Shown here in pieces: positions 8,099-15,727 of a stretch of DNA of 64,000 nt. The stretch is from Halonotius roseus. Lineage in GTDB: Archaea; Halobacteriota; Halobacteria; Halobacteriales; Haloferacaceae. The position numbers and the translations under genes were made by a program. Location: NCBI RefSeq assembly GCF_006861655.1, contig NZ_SESI01000002.1, forward strand, positions 470,775 through 534,774, read 5' to 3'. The notes under the pieces are model-generated. The model did not search any database. It worked only from the letters and a program-made list of their open reading frames with translations, and was not told the origin of the DNA. Every line of letters begins with the position of its first letter. Position 1 is the stretch's first letter.

Positions 8099-8193
8099 AC
8101 GTAGTGAGTCGCTATCGACCACCTAAGGATTCTGTTGTCGACGCGCGTCTCTCACTGAGCGAACGATCAGCGTAGCGAGAGTGACATTGGTTG

Positions 8194-8218
8194 GCGTGCA
8201 AGATGGAGGGCGCGAGTC
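8194..8218 (+). repeat. Copy 1 of a TGCAAGATGGAGGGCGCG repeat
   Basis: A 25-bp stretch starting GCGTGCAAGATGGAGGGCGC. It matches the reverse complement of 29197-29221 at 24 of 25 bases, with a weaker copy at 53741-53758. It lies between the epimerase and an atypical lipoprotein gene. Confidence 0.75.
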
Positions 8219-8293
8219 GGTCTCCAATTTTCCTGTTAACAAGACACAAATATAAGAACGCTTATCATAGCGTGTGCCCTCTACTGTTTGAGT

Positions 8294-9721
8294 ATGTGTT
8301 CAGAGAGACGCAACAGCCACCGAAATACTGTGCCACGTACGACCGTCAGCCGTCGGTCACTACTCGCAGCGAGCGGGGTTATTGTAGTTGGGGGACTCGC
8401 TGGCTGTCTGAATCAAGTTGCGTCGTCAGTGACGAACACGGGCTCGTCGCCTGCGGCAGTGTTCGCAGGGACAGACTGGAATGATGATGATACGGAAGTC
8501 ACGTTTATCATGGCTCCGGGGAGCCCGCACGTGAGTCGGTTGACTCCGACGGTGTCTGCCGGGCAGCTTGGGGATGTCGAGTTGGAGGGGTGGGTTACGT
8601 CTTCTGCGGTGATGGCTCAGGACTACAATTCGTCGCGGAGCAACAAGCGGAAGACGCAGGCGAGTGATACGGATTCAGATTCTGATGGTGATGGTGTCGG
8701 CGACGGTTCTGAGGAGGACGCTGACCTCGTCGCGTATCTGGGTGGTGAACCGATTGTTGCTGAGCGGTTCTCGGTCTGTTTGCCTGATGCGGAGGTTCCG
8801 GGTGGGAATGGGAGTCTCCGTGAGGAGGTGACGCCGGAGCGGCTTTTTGCTTACTTGACGGGTCAGTCTGATGGTGAGGGTCAGTTGTACGCGTGGGGGA
8901 AGTCGGAGTATGCTGGTTCGGATGAGAGTGGTGATTGTGATGATACAGACTCTGATGTGTACCCGGGTGCGGTGTGCGGGACGACGCCTCACTTTGTTGC
9001 GGAGGTGGCGGGGCCGGTGGCGACGGGCGGGAGTCTTGAGGTCGTTCGGGGTGAGGGTGGGACGGTGACTGTCGTCAATACACCGCCGACGGTGGACGAC
9101 AAGTCTGCGAAGGTGTGTGTTGCTGCGGATGATGACCCGTGTGGGCCGGGGGTGTGGGCTCGTACGACTGAGTCGGGGGCTGGGTCGGGCGTGTCGGTGT
9201 ATCAGGTGATGGTGCAGCCGCCGCGGTGTCCGAAGCCATTTCCGGCGTTGTTGTACGTCCAGCGGTGTGAGAGCAACAGCCAGCTTGTGTACACGGGTGG
9301 ATGGGTCATCGACGACGCTGCGCTGTACGAGGAGTCGGTGACGGTGTTGTCGATGGCCGGTTCGACGGAGGTGGTTGGTATCGAGTGCTGCTTCGATTTC
9401 TCGACTGATGGTGATGGGTTCGGTGACGTGTTGAAGCGGTCGGTGTCTGGTGAGCGTTCGCTGCGGGGGGCGCGGATTGATTCAGGCACTGTTGAGGAGT
9501 TCGTTAAGCGTGAGGACGATGGGTTGGCGGATGATATCCTCGATATCATCACCAGTCGAGGTGGGGAGACCAGAGGTGATGATGGTGAGGCAGGAGAGAA
9601 TTATCGGTTCGTGACGCACGTGGCGGTGGATGCGCCAGTGTTGCACTTGGTGAACGCTGCGAGTGCGTCAGAGGAAGTGAAATTCAAGGCAGGGGCTGAA
9701 CTGTCGAAGAGCGTGAACTGA
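8294..9721 (+). CDS. Tat-exported lipoprotein of unknown function
   Basis: A 475-residue protein with a Tat signal (VSRRSLLAAS) and lipobox LAGC near residues 32-36, so a surface lipoprotein. I do not recognise the family. It contains an acidic low-complexity stretch (about residues 115-140, DTDSDSDGDGVGDGSEED) resembling calcium-binding thrombospondin-type-3 repeats, a second Asp-rich stretch (CDDTDSDVYPG), and unusually many cysteines for a haloarchaeal protein. The ATG at 8294 is preferred to the in-frame TTG at 8288; TATA-like CTTATCATA lies at 8261-8269. Codon use differs from all neighbours, with many T-ending codons and runs of GATGATGAT, suggesting recent acquisition. It stands alone. 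Confidence 0.72.
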   Translation: MCSERRNSHRNTVPRTTVSRRSLLAASGVIVVGGLAGCLNQVASSVTNTGSSPAAVFAGTDWNDDDTEVTFIMAPGSPHVSRLTPTVSAGQLGDVELEGWVTSSAVMAQDYNSSRSNKRKTQASDTDSDSDGDGVGDGSEEDADLVAYLGGEPIVAERFSVCLPDAEVPGGNGSLREEVTPERLFAYLTGQSDGEGQLYAWGKSEYAGSDESGDCDDTDSDVYPGAVCGTTPHFVAEVAGPVATGGSLEVVRGEGGTVTVVNTPPTVDDKSAKVCVAADDDPCGPGVWARTTESGAGSGVSVYQVMVQPPRCPKPFPALLYVQRCESNSQLVYTGGWVIDDAALYEESVTVLSMAGSTEVVGIECCFDFSTDGDGFGDVLKRSVSGERSLRGARIDSGTVEEFVKREDDGLADDILDIITSRGGETRGDDGEAGENYRFVTHVAVDAPVLHLVNAASASEEVKFKAGAELSKSVN

Positions 9722-9983
9722 TTATCCGTGTGGCACCATGGTACTCCCGGTGACGATCTGAGTTCTCGAACGGTATCTCTGTGCTCAATCCACCCTCTGT
9801 ATCGGTCACTGAATTACCTGTCAACAACTGAATGGAATGATCCGCCGAGTGATGAATAGACAGCGCGTATCCCGCAGCCAACCGACTGACACACCCTGCA
9901 TTCTAAGAGCAACCAAACGAACCCGAGCGACACACCGTTGACAAAGCAGTTAGGATGCCACGTGGGCCCGGTAGCCTTGTGTC

Positions 9984-11504
9984 TCAGTCGTTTTCTGTAA
10001 TGATGTCCGCCGAGAGGCCCTGGGCCATCTTGATGTCCTTGGAGTTGTTCAGCGTCCACGCCGTGCGGTCGGTGACGGCCTCAATGATTTCGCGGGCCGA
10101 GGGGTAGCCGTTGCCGGATTTCTTCACGCCGCCGAAGGGGAGTTGCACCTCCGCGCCGATGCAGGGGAGGTTCCCGTAGGCCAAGCCGAGTTCGGCGTGA
10201 TCCCGGTAGTAGTTGATCTGGCGGTAGTCCTCCGAAACGATGGCTCCCGCAAGGCCGTAGGGCGTGTCGTTTTGGATCTCGACGGCGCGCTCGATGTCGC
10301 CGTCGTACTCCAGCAGGGCAACATGGGGACCGAAGACCTCCTCGCTGATGCAGCGCAGATCGGCGTCAGGGTCGGCCTCGTAGACGAACGGCCCGATCCA
10401 ATGGCCGTTCTCGTGACCGTCTGGAATCTCCGCGGCGTCGAGTTCCGTCCGGTCGACGAGGATGTTCACACCCTCCTCGCGGGCGAGTTCGTTGTAGCGG
10501 GCGACTTTCTCGGCGTGTTCGGCCTCGATGAGCGGCCCCATGAACGTCTCCTCATCAAGTGGGTCACCCACCGCCACGTTGCTCGCAATCTCGACGAACC
10601 GGTCTTTGAACTCATCGTAGATGTCGGTGTGGACGATGAGTCGCTCCGCGGAGACACAGCGTTGGCCGGTCGTCTTGAACGACGACATCACCGCAGAGTG
10701 AACGGCGATGTCGAGGTCGGCTTCCTCCGTGATGACGACGGCGTTTTTTCCGCCCATCTCGCAGGCGACACGGCGACCGGAGACATCGCCGAGTTTGCCG
10801 GCGATCTTGTGGCCGACCTCGGCGGAGCCCGTGAAGAGTACCGTCGGGACGCGGTCGTCCTCGACGATGGCGTTGCCGGCGTCGCCGAACCCCTGTACCA
10901 TGTTGAACACGCCGGGCGGAATCCCGGCGTCGTCGAACATCTCGGCGATGATCTGGGCACACCACGGCGTCTGCTCGGCGGGTTTGAAGACGACGGTGTT
11001 GCCCTCGACCAGCGCGACGGCCATATGCCAGTAGGGGATGGCGATGGGGAAGTTCCACGGCGTGATACAGCCCGTGACGCCGCGGGGTTTGCGGCGCATG
11101 TAGGCGTCCTTTGCGGCGATTTCGGAGGGGATGATATCGCCGCTGGGATGGCGGGCGTCGCCGGCGGCCCACTCGACCATGTGGGCGGCCTCGACGACAT
11201 CGGCTTTCCCCTCGCTGATCTCCTTGCCACACTCCTTGGTGACGATCTCGCCGAGTTCGTCGGTGCGGTCGCGGAGCTCCTGATAGACGTCCCAGAGATA
11301 CTCGGCTCGTTCGATGCGGGAGAGCTCGCGCCACTCCTCGTAGGCCGCCTCGGCGACCGTGATCGCCTGGTCGATGTCACTTGGACTCCCGCGTTCGAAC
11401 TCGGCGAGGGTTTCGCCGGTAGCGGGGTTCTCGCTTTCGAAGGTCTCGCTGCCGTCGCCGGAGACCCATTCGCCGTCGATGTAATGCTGGTATGGTTCTG
11501 CCAT
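9984..11504 (-). CDS. Aldehyde dehydrogenase, probably L-glutamate gamma-semialdehyde (P5C) dehydrogenase
   Basis: A 506-residue ALDH-superfamily enzyme. The NAD-binding Rossmann region includes ITPWNFPIAIPYWHMA and LFTGSAEVGHKI, the general base is Glu249 in CEMGGKNAVV and the nucleophile is Cys283 in TGQRCVSAERL. All key ALDH residues are present. Proline dehydrogenase lies 1.0 kb away with a regulator between them, so oxidation of glutamate semialdehyde to glutamate, the second step of proline breakdown, is the likely reaction. I choose the ATG at 11502-11504 (MAEPYQHYIDGEW), the normal ALDH start, over the ATG at 11570. A CGACCATGG-type palindrome lies 34-51 bp upstream. Confidence 0.82.
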   Translation of the reverse strand: MAEPYQHYIDGEWVSGDGSETFESENPATGETLAEFERGSPSDIDQAITVAEAAYEEWRELSRIERAEYLWDVYQELRDRTDELGEIVTKECGKEISEGKADVVEAAHMVEWAAGDARHPSGDIIPSEIAAKDAYMRRKPRGVTGCITPWNFPIAIPYWHMAVALVEGNTVVFKPAEQTPWCAQIIAEMFDDAGIPPGVFNMVQGFGDAGNAIVEDDRVPTVLFTGSAEVGHKIAGKLGDVSGRRVACEMGGKNAVVITEEADLDIAVHSAVMSSFKTTGQRCVSAERLIVHTDIYDEFKDRFVEIASNVAVGDPLDEETFMGPLIEAEHAEKVARYNELAREEGVNILVDRTELDAAEIPDGHENGHWIGPFVYEADPDADLRCISEEVFGPHVALLEYDGDIERAVEIQNDTPYGLAGAIVSEDYRQINYYRDHAELGLAYGNLPCIGAEVQLPFGGVKKSGNGYPSAREIIEAVTDRTAWTLNNSKDIKMAQGLSADIITEND

Positions 11505-11537
11505 TGTTGGTATGTCTTCACACACCCTCGAAAACAC

Positions 11538-11555
11538 CCGTCCGACCATGGACGG
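11538..11555. promoter_or_regulatory. Palindrome CCGTCC-GACCAT-GGACGG upstream of the P5C dehydrogenase gene
   Basis: Six-bp perfect arms around GACCAT. It shares the GACCATGG core with sites at 11659-11670 and 13468-13483. Its centre is about 42 bp upstream of the ATG at 11504, just beyond where the TATA region should be, a typical activator position in archaea. Confidence 0.55.
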
Positions 11556-11658
11556 CCAGACAGCGACCAACTGTCATGGTTGGAGGAACGAGCAGCGGCC
11601 ACCCGAAAGGACGTAATCGCTGTTCACGCCGCCAAGAACGGCCGAATCACAACGGTGC

Positions 11659-11670
11659 CGACCATGGTCG
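11659..11670. promoter_or_regulatory. Perfect 12-bp palindrome CGACCATGGTCG upstream of the regulator gene
   Basis: It lies 57-68 bp upstream of the regulator's ATG at 11727 and about 30 bp beyond its TATA-like GATATAG (11698-11704). The same core occurs in front of the P5C dehydrogenase and livK-like genes. Confidence 0.5.
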
Positions 11671-11726
11671 CCCGGGGCTTTGTGACACCGGCACAGGGAT
11701 ATAGCCAGTAGACCAATATTCAAACT

Positions 11727-12449
11727 ATGGCCATCGCTGACCAGACAACCACGACACGGCTGACGCTCGATCTCTGGCATCCCAACTGTTGGGCAATCGA
11801 GGCGACCGGCCAGACCGATGGCGGGGTGTTGGCTCACGCCATCTACAATTCGCCGACCGCGGGGAGCGATCTGAGTCGGACGGTTCAGGGGTTGTTCACC
11901 GCGTTCGGCGACGACGAAGCCGAAGTCGACCGACTGCTCGCGGCGATTCGGGACTCGGAGCACTCGGGAGATCTCTCGGAGCTCCAGGAGCGGTTCGGTC
12001 GTGAGCGGAACGCGCCGGGCAACGTCGTCCGAGAGTTTTTCCTCGAATACGACCCCAGCGACATGGTCTGTCCGACCCTGCTCGAACACGGGTTCGTCCA
12101 CAGCGCGCCCGTGCGCATCGAGGACGGCCGCGAGGAGTGGCAGGTGTGTTTCGTCAACGACCGCACCGAGGTTCAGGACGCACTCGATAGCGTCCGCGAG
12201 CAGGCCGGCGCGGAGGTCACGATCAACTCGATCACGACGACCGAGAACGGCGGCGGTACCGAACGCGACCAGCGACTCGACACGCTCACCACCCAACAGC
12301 GAGGCGTCTTCGAGCACGCATGCGAGGCGGGCTACTACGAATGGCCGCGGGAGACCACGACGCGTGAACTCGCCAGCGATCTCGATGTCTCGAAGACGAC
12401 GCTGCTGGAACACCTCCGGAAGGCCGAGGCGAAGCTCCTCAACCCCTAG
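11727..12449 (+). CDS. Bat/HTH-10 family regulator of the proline-catabolism genes
   Basis: A 240-residue regulator. The C-terminal 55 residues form the HTH-10 (bacterio-opsin activator) domain: LTTQQRGVFEHACEAGYYEWPRETTTRELASDLDVSKTTLLEHLRKAEAKLL, with the typical GYYEWPR and the recognition helix after DVSK. The N-terminal ~180 residues are a ligand- or signal-sensing domain of the haloarchaeal type. It is divergent from the P5C dehydrogenase gene and convergent with proline dehydrogenase, so local control of proline use is the natural inference. A TATA-like element 25 bp upstream of the ATG suggests a leaderless mRNA. Confidence 0.78.
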   Translation: MAIADQTTTTRLTLDLWHPNCWAIEATGQTDGGVLAHAIYNSPTAGSDLSRTVQGLFTAFGDDEAEVDRLLAAIRDSEHSGDLSELQERFGRERNAPGNVVREFFLEYDPSDMVCPTLLEHGFVHSAPVRIEDGREEWQVCFVNDRTEVQDALDSVREQAGAEVTINSITTTENGGGTERDQRLDTLTTQQRGVFEHACEAGYYEWPRETTTRELASDLDVSKTTLLEHLRKAEAKLLNP

Positions 12450-12476
12450 CCAGTCGGGTGTCCAACTGCGGTCGGC

Positions 12477-12511
12477 GACGAATCAACGATCGGTGACGAA
12501 TCAACGATCGG
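12477..12511 (+). repeat. Two tandem copies of a 17-bp unit between convergent genes
   Basis: GACGAATCAACGATCGG occurs at 12477-12493 and 12495-12511, with a partial GATCGGCAACGGTC after it. It sits in the 73-bp gap between the 3' ends of the regulator and proline dehydrogenase genes. No function is evident. Confidence 0.7.
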
Positions 12512-12522
12512 CAACGGTCAGT

Positions 12523-13353
12523 TTAGCGACCGATAACCGCACGAAGCGCGAAGAGGGCGTTTTCCTTGCGCTCGCGGACGCGACGGTAGAAGTAGGAGAA
12601 CCACTTGGTGCCGTAGGGGATGTACTGGTAGACGGTGTACCCCTCTGCGGCGAGTTCGAACTGCGCGCTCTCACGGACGCCCGTGAGCATCTGAATCTCG
12701 AAGGGGGTGCCGTGTTCGGCATGCAACTCTTTTGCGAGGTCTATCAGTTCGGGATCGTGACTCCCGACGGCGATGCCGTCGTCGAAGGCCTCGAACATGT
12801 AGGTCAGATACTCCCTGTAACTCTCGTCGACCTTCGCTTTCTTCTTGTAGGCGATCTTTTTGGGTTCGTCGTAGGCCCCTTTCACAAGCCGAACCTTGCC
12901 GGGGAGGTCGGCGAGGCGTTCGAGATCATCACCCGTGCGCTTGAGATTGGCCTGGACGCAGACGCCGACGTTGCCATCGGTTTCGACGGCGTGTCGCTCG
13001 TAGGCATCAAGCGTCACGTCGGTCGTCGGGTGGTCTTCCATATCGATCCAGACGAAACAGTCGGCGGCATCGACGATGCGAGCGAGGTTCTCCTCGAAGA
13101 CAGCGTCGCTGATCCCGAGGCCGATCTGGCTCGGCTTGACAGAAAAACAGGCGTCGATATCGCGGTCGGCGATGTCGTTTGCGAGTTCGATGTACGCGTC
13201 GGCATCCGCGTCCGCGTTTTCGCGTTGTTCGTAATGCTCGCCGAGGAGGTTCAGGATGCCGCCGACGCCGCGGTCGTTTAGCTCCTCGACGTGATCCATC
13301 GCCTCCCCAGCCGTCTCACCCGCCACGAAGTTGCTGGCGATCGGGGGTATCAT
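12523..13353 (-). CDS. Proline dehydrogenase (FAD-dependent)
   Basis: A 276-residue stand-alone proline dehydrogenase with a TIM-barrel fold. Diagnostic features are NLLGEHY near the N-terminus, VSVKPSQ-like FSVKPSQIGLG, RLVKGAYDEP with the flavin-contacting lysine, and the C-terminal substrate-binding segment YIPYGTKWFSYFYRRVRER, whose arginine pair binds the proline carboxylate in PutA/PRODH enzymes. It oxidises proline to pyrroline-5-carboxylate, passing electrons to quinone. The ATG at 13353 (MIPPIASNFVAGET) is preferred to the GTG at 13365, and a TATA-like element GTATATCGG (13377-13385) is about 28 bp upstream. Confidence 0.87.
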   Translation of the reverse strand: MIPPIASNFVAGETAGEAMDHVEELNDRGVGGILNLLGEHYEQRENADADADAYIELANDIADRDIDACFSVKPSQIGLGISDAVFEENLARIVDAADCFVWIDMEDHPTTDVTLDAYERHAVETDGNVGVCVQANLKRTGDDLERLADLPGKVRLVKGAYDEPKKIAYKKKAKVDESYREYLTYMFEAFDDGIAVGSHDPELIDLAKELHAEHGTPFEIQMLTGVRESAQFELAAEGYTVYQYIPYGTKWFSYFYRRVRERKENALFALRAVIGR

Positions 13354-13467
13354 ACACGGACTCACGAACTAATCCACCGTATATCGGAACCCGACCAAAT
13401 AATTCTGATACGACTGGCGTGAAATAATCCGGGCGATGGGGTAACCGAGCGGCAGGGTCATCGACGG

Positions 13468-13483
13468 CCCGACCATGGTAGGG
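13468..13483. promoter_or_regulatory. Palindrome CCCGACCATGGTAGGG upstream of the Liv-type binding protein gene
   Basis: The 16-bp near-perfect palindrome shares the GACCATGG core with 11538-11555 and 11659-11670. It lies 31-46 bp upstream of the ATG at 13514, immediately beyond the TATA-like GATTAACC. Confidence 0.52.
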
Positions 13484-13513
13484 TCACGATTAACCCGTGT
13501 CTCGGTCGGTCAT

Positions 13514-14776
13514 ATGTCCATGGCACGGAATACCACAACAATTGATCGGCGGACACTGATGAAACTGGCAGGCGGCGTGGGTACCGCGGGGCTAGCGGGC
13601 CTCGCTGGCTGTTCGGCGACTGACGAGGGCGGCTCGGGCGACGGCGGGGGCGGCGGCAGCGGCCCCTATGAGATCGGGATGGTCGATGCGGTAACCGGCT
13701 CGCTGTCGGCGTTCGGGCAGCGCAACCAACGCGGGAAGGATCTCGCGCTGGCAGCGGTCAACGAGGTCGGTGTCAACGGACGAAACCTGAACATCATCGT
13801 CGAGGACTCCGGGAGTGAGAGTTCCGGCGGCGTCTCGGCGGCCCAAAAGCTCGTCAATCAGGACGGCGTGCCGTTCATGATCGGCGCGGTCGGCTCCGGT
13901 GTCTCGCTGTCGATCTATGAGAGCGTCGTCCAGGGCACGGATGTCGTCCAACTGAGCCAGAACTCCACAGGGCTCGGTCTGACTGACTTCCCGGGGCTGC
14001 TCCGGATGTCGCCGACCGGTCGCACCCAATCGACCGCGCTGGCGAACATCATCGCCGAGGACGGCTACGACAGCGTCGCGCTCACCTACGTTAACAACAA
14101 CTACGGGTCGAGTCTCGCCGAGGCCTTCGTCAACGCCTGGGATGGCGACATCGCTTACAACAACCCCCACGACCAAGATCAGTCGTCGTACTCCGGCGTG
14201 GTCAGCGAGATGAACGGTGCCGACGCGGACGCGTGGCTGTTCATCACCTATCAGGCCGAGTTCGCCACGATGGTCAACGAGATCTTCTCCAGTGGCTACG
14301 AACCCCAACTGTACGGGGCCGACTCGGTCTCCGGCGACAACGTCATCGAGAACACACCGGAAGGCAGCATGGACGGGATGAAGATCGTCGTCCCCTCCGC
14401 GCCCGAAGAACAGCAGAGCTACCAGGACTTCGTCTCGACGTTCGAAAGCGAGTACGACGAGTCGCCGACCGTGTGGTCGGCCTACGCCTACGACTGTGTT
14501 ATCACGGCAGCACTCTCGATTCAGGCCGCCGAGGAGTTCACCGGTGCAGCACTGGGTGAGGTCGTCCGTGACGTGACCCGACCCGAGGGCGAGCAGGTCA
14601 GCTCCTATCAGGCAGCCCACGACATCCTCGCCGACGGCGGCGGCCCAAGCGATGTCGACTACCAGGGCGTCAGCGGGCCGATCGACCTCGATGAGAACGG
14701 GGATCCGGTTGGCTTCCTGCAGATCCAGGAGGTTCAGGATCACAGCTACGAACCGATCGGCTTCATCGAGTCCTAA
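13514..14776 (+). CDS. Branched-chain (Liv-type) amino-acid ABC binding lipoprotein
   Basis: A 420-residue periplasmic-binding-protein type 1 receptor. The Tat signal (IDRRTLMKLAGG) and lipobox LAGC, followed by a Gly/Ser-rich linker, anchor it outside the cell. The mature part starts YEIGMVDAVTGSLSAFGQRNQRGKDLAL and continues with VEDSGSESSGGVSAAQKLV, typical of LivK/LivJ/HAAT receptors. It is the first gene of a complete five-gene ABC operon with permeases and ATPases in the same direction. Starts at 13514 and 13520 are both possible. Liv-type systems import various amino acids; because of the shared palindrome with the proline genes, proline or a related amino acid is a plausible substrate here. 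Confidence 0.85.
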   Translation: MSMARNTTTIDRRTLMKLAGGVGTAGLAGLAGCSATDEGGSGDGGGGGSGPYEIGMVDAVTGSLSAFGQRNQRGKDLALAAVNEVGVNGRNLNIIVEDSGSESSGGVSAAQKLVNQDGVPFMIGAVGSGVSLSIYESVVQGTDVVQLSQNSTGLGLTDFPGLLRMSPTGRTQSTALANIIAEDGYDSVALTYVNNNYGSSLAEAFVNAWDGDIAYNNPHDQDQSSYSGVVSEMNGADADAWLFITYQAEFATMVNEIFSSGYEPQLYGADSVSGDNVIENTPEGSMDGMKIVVPSAPEEQQSYQDFVSTFESEYDESPTVWSAYAYDCVITAALSIQAAEEFTGAALGEVVRDVTRPEGEQVSSYQAAHDILADGGGPSDVDYQGVSGPIDLDENGDPVGFLQIQEVQDHSYEPIGFIES

Positions 14777-14784
14777 CCCGACAG

Positions 14785-15726
14785 ATGGTGCTCGACCTCC
14801 TCGCCAGTGGGCTGGTGTACAGCAGTATCATCGTGCTGGGGAGCATCGGGCTCTCACTGGTGTACAGCATCGCCAACTTCGCCAACTTCGCCCACGGCGA
14901 TACGATGACCGTCGGTGCCTACGCGGCACTGGTGACCTTCGGTGCCGTCGGCAGCCTCGGCGGAACCGTCCTCGGATTGCCCTACGGCTTTTTCGTCGCA
15001 CTCGTTGTCGGCATCGGGATGGCCGCCCTCGTCGCCGTCGTCACCGAGAAGGTCGTCTACGAGGCGATGGATGTCGGCTCGATCGGCCTGCTCATCACGT
15101 CGATCGGGATCGCGTTCGTCTACCGGGCGGTCATCCAGATGGGATTCGGGGCCGACTTCACCCGCTATGACATCTCGGCGTTGCGACCTATCGACGCGCT
15201 CCTGCCGTACGGGATTCGCGTGACACTCCACGACGTGGCGATCGTCGCCTCGGCGACCGTTCTCGTCGTCGGCCTGCACGTCCTGTTGCAGTACACCGAC
15301 CTTGGACGAAAAATGCGCGCGATGGCCGACAACCCCGATCTCGCCCGCGTCAGCGGCATCCGAACAGACCGGGTCAAACTGGCGACATGGGTCATCGGGG
15401 CTGGCCTCGCCGGCGCGGGCGGCGTCTTCCTCGGGCTGTTCAGCCGGCTCGCGCCGCGGATGGGGTTCGATCTGCTGCTCATCATCTTCGCCGCGGTCAT
15501 CCTCGGCGGCATCGGCTCGGTGTACGGCGCGATGCTCGGCGGCGTCCTCATCGGGATGGTCACGCAGTTGACGCCGATCCTCTCGGAGTTGGGCACAATA
15601 CTCCCGCTCGTCCCCGACTCCTGGGGGATTCCAATCGGGATCGAATACGCGAACGCTATCGCGTTCGTCATCATGGTCGCCGTCCTGCTGGTGCGACCGA
15701 GCGGTATCGCCGGGGAGGCGGTCTGA
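14785..15726 (+). CDS. livH: Liv-type ABC permease, LivH family
   Basis: A 313-residue membrane protein with about eight helices. The motifs SLVYSIANFANFAHGDTMTVGAYAA near the N-terminus and GRKMRAMADNPDLARVSGIRTDRV in the cytoplasmic loop, which contacts the ATPases, are characteristic of LivH. It starts 8 bases after the binding-protein gene and is followed after one base by the livM-like gene, so it is co-transcribed. It forms the translocation pore with LivM. Confidence 0.88.
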   Translation: MVLDLLASGLVYSSIIVLGSIGLSLVYSIANFANFAHGDTMTVGAYAALVTFGAVGSLGGTVLGLPYGFFVALVVGIGMAALVAVVTEKVVYEAMDVGSIGLLITSIGIAFVYRAVIQMGFGADFTRYDISALRPIDALLPYGIRVTLHDVAIVASATVLVVGLHVLLQYTDLGRKMRAMADNPDLARVSGIRTDRVKLATWVIGAGLAGAGGVFLGLFSRLAPRMGFDLLLIIFAAVILGGIGSVYGAMLGGVLIGMVTQLTPILSELGTILPLVPDSWGIPIGIEYANAIAFVIMVAVLLVRPSGIAGEAV

Positions 15727-15727
15727 G

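Noticed and set aside
9731-9745. CACCATGGT near the end of the lipoprotein gene as a further copy of the proline-regulon palindrome.
   Set aside because: It lacks the flanking C-G and G-C pairs of the other three sites and is not upstream of a start codon.
10143-11711. 522-codon plus-strand frame opposite the aldehyde dehydrogenase.
   Set aside because: The minus frame has both ALDH catalytic residues in full context; the opposite frame is a GC-rich shadow.
12001-13281. 426-codon plus-strand frame spanning the regulator end and proline dehydrogenase.
   Set aside because: Ser/Thr/Arg-rich translation typical of wrong-frame GC-rich DNA; it overlaps two well-supported genes.
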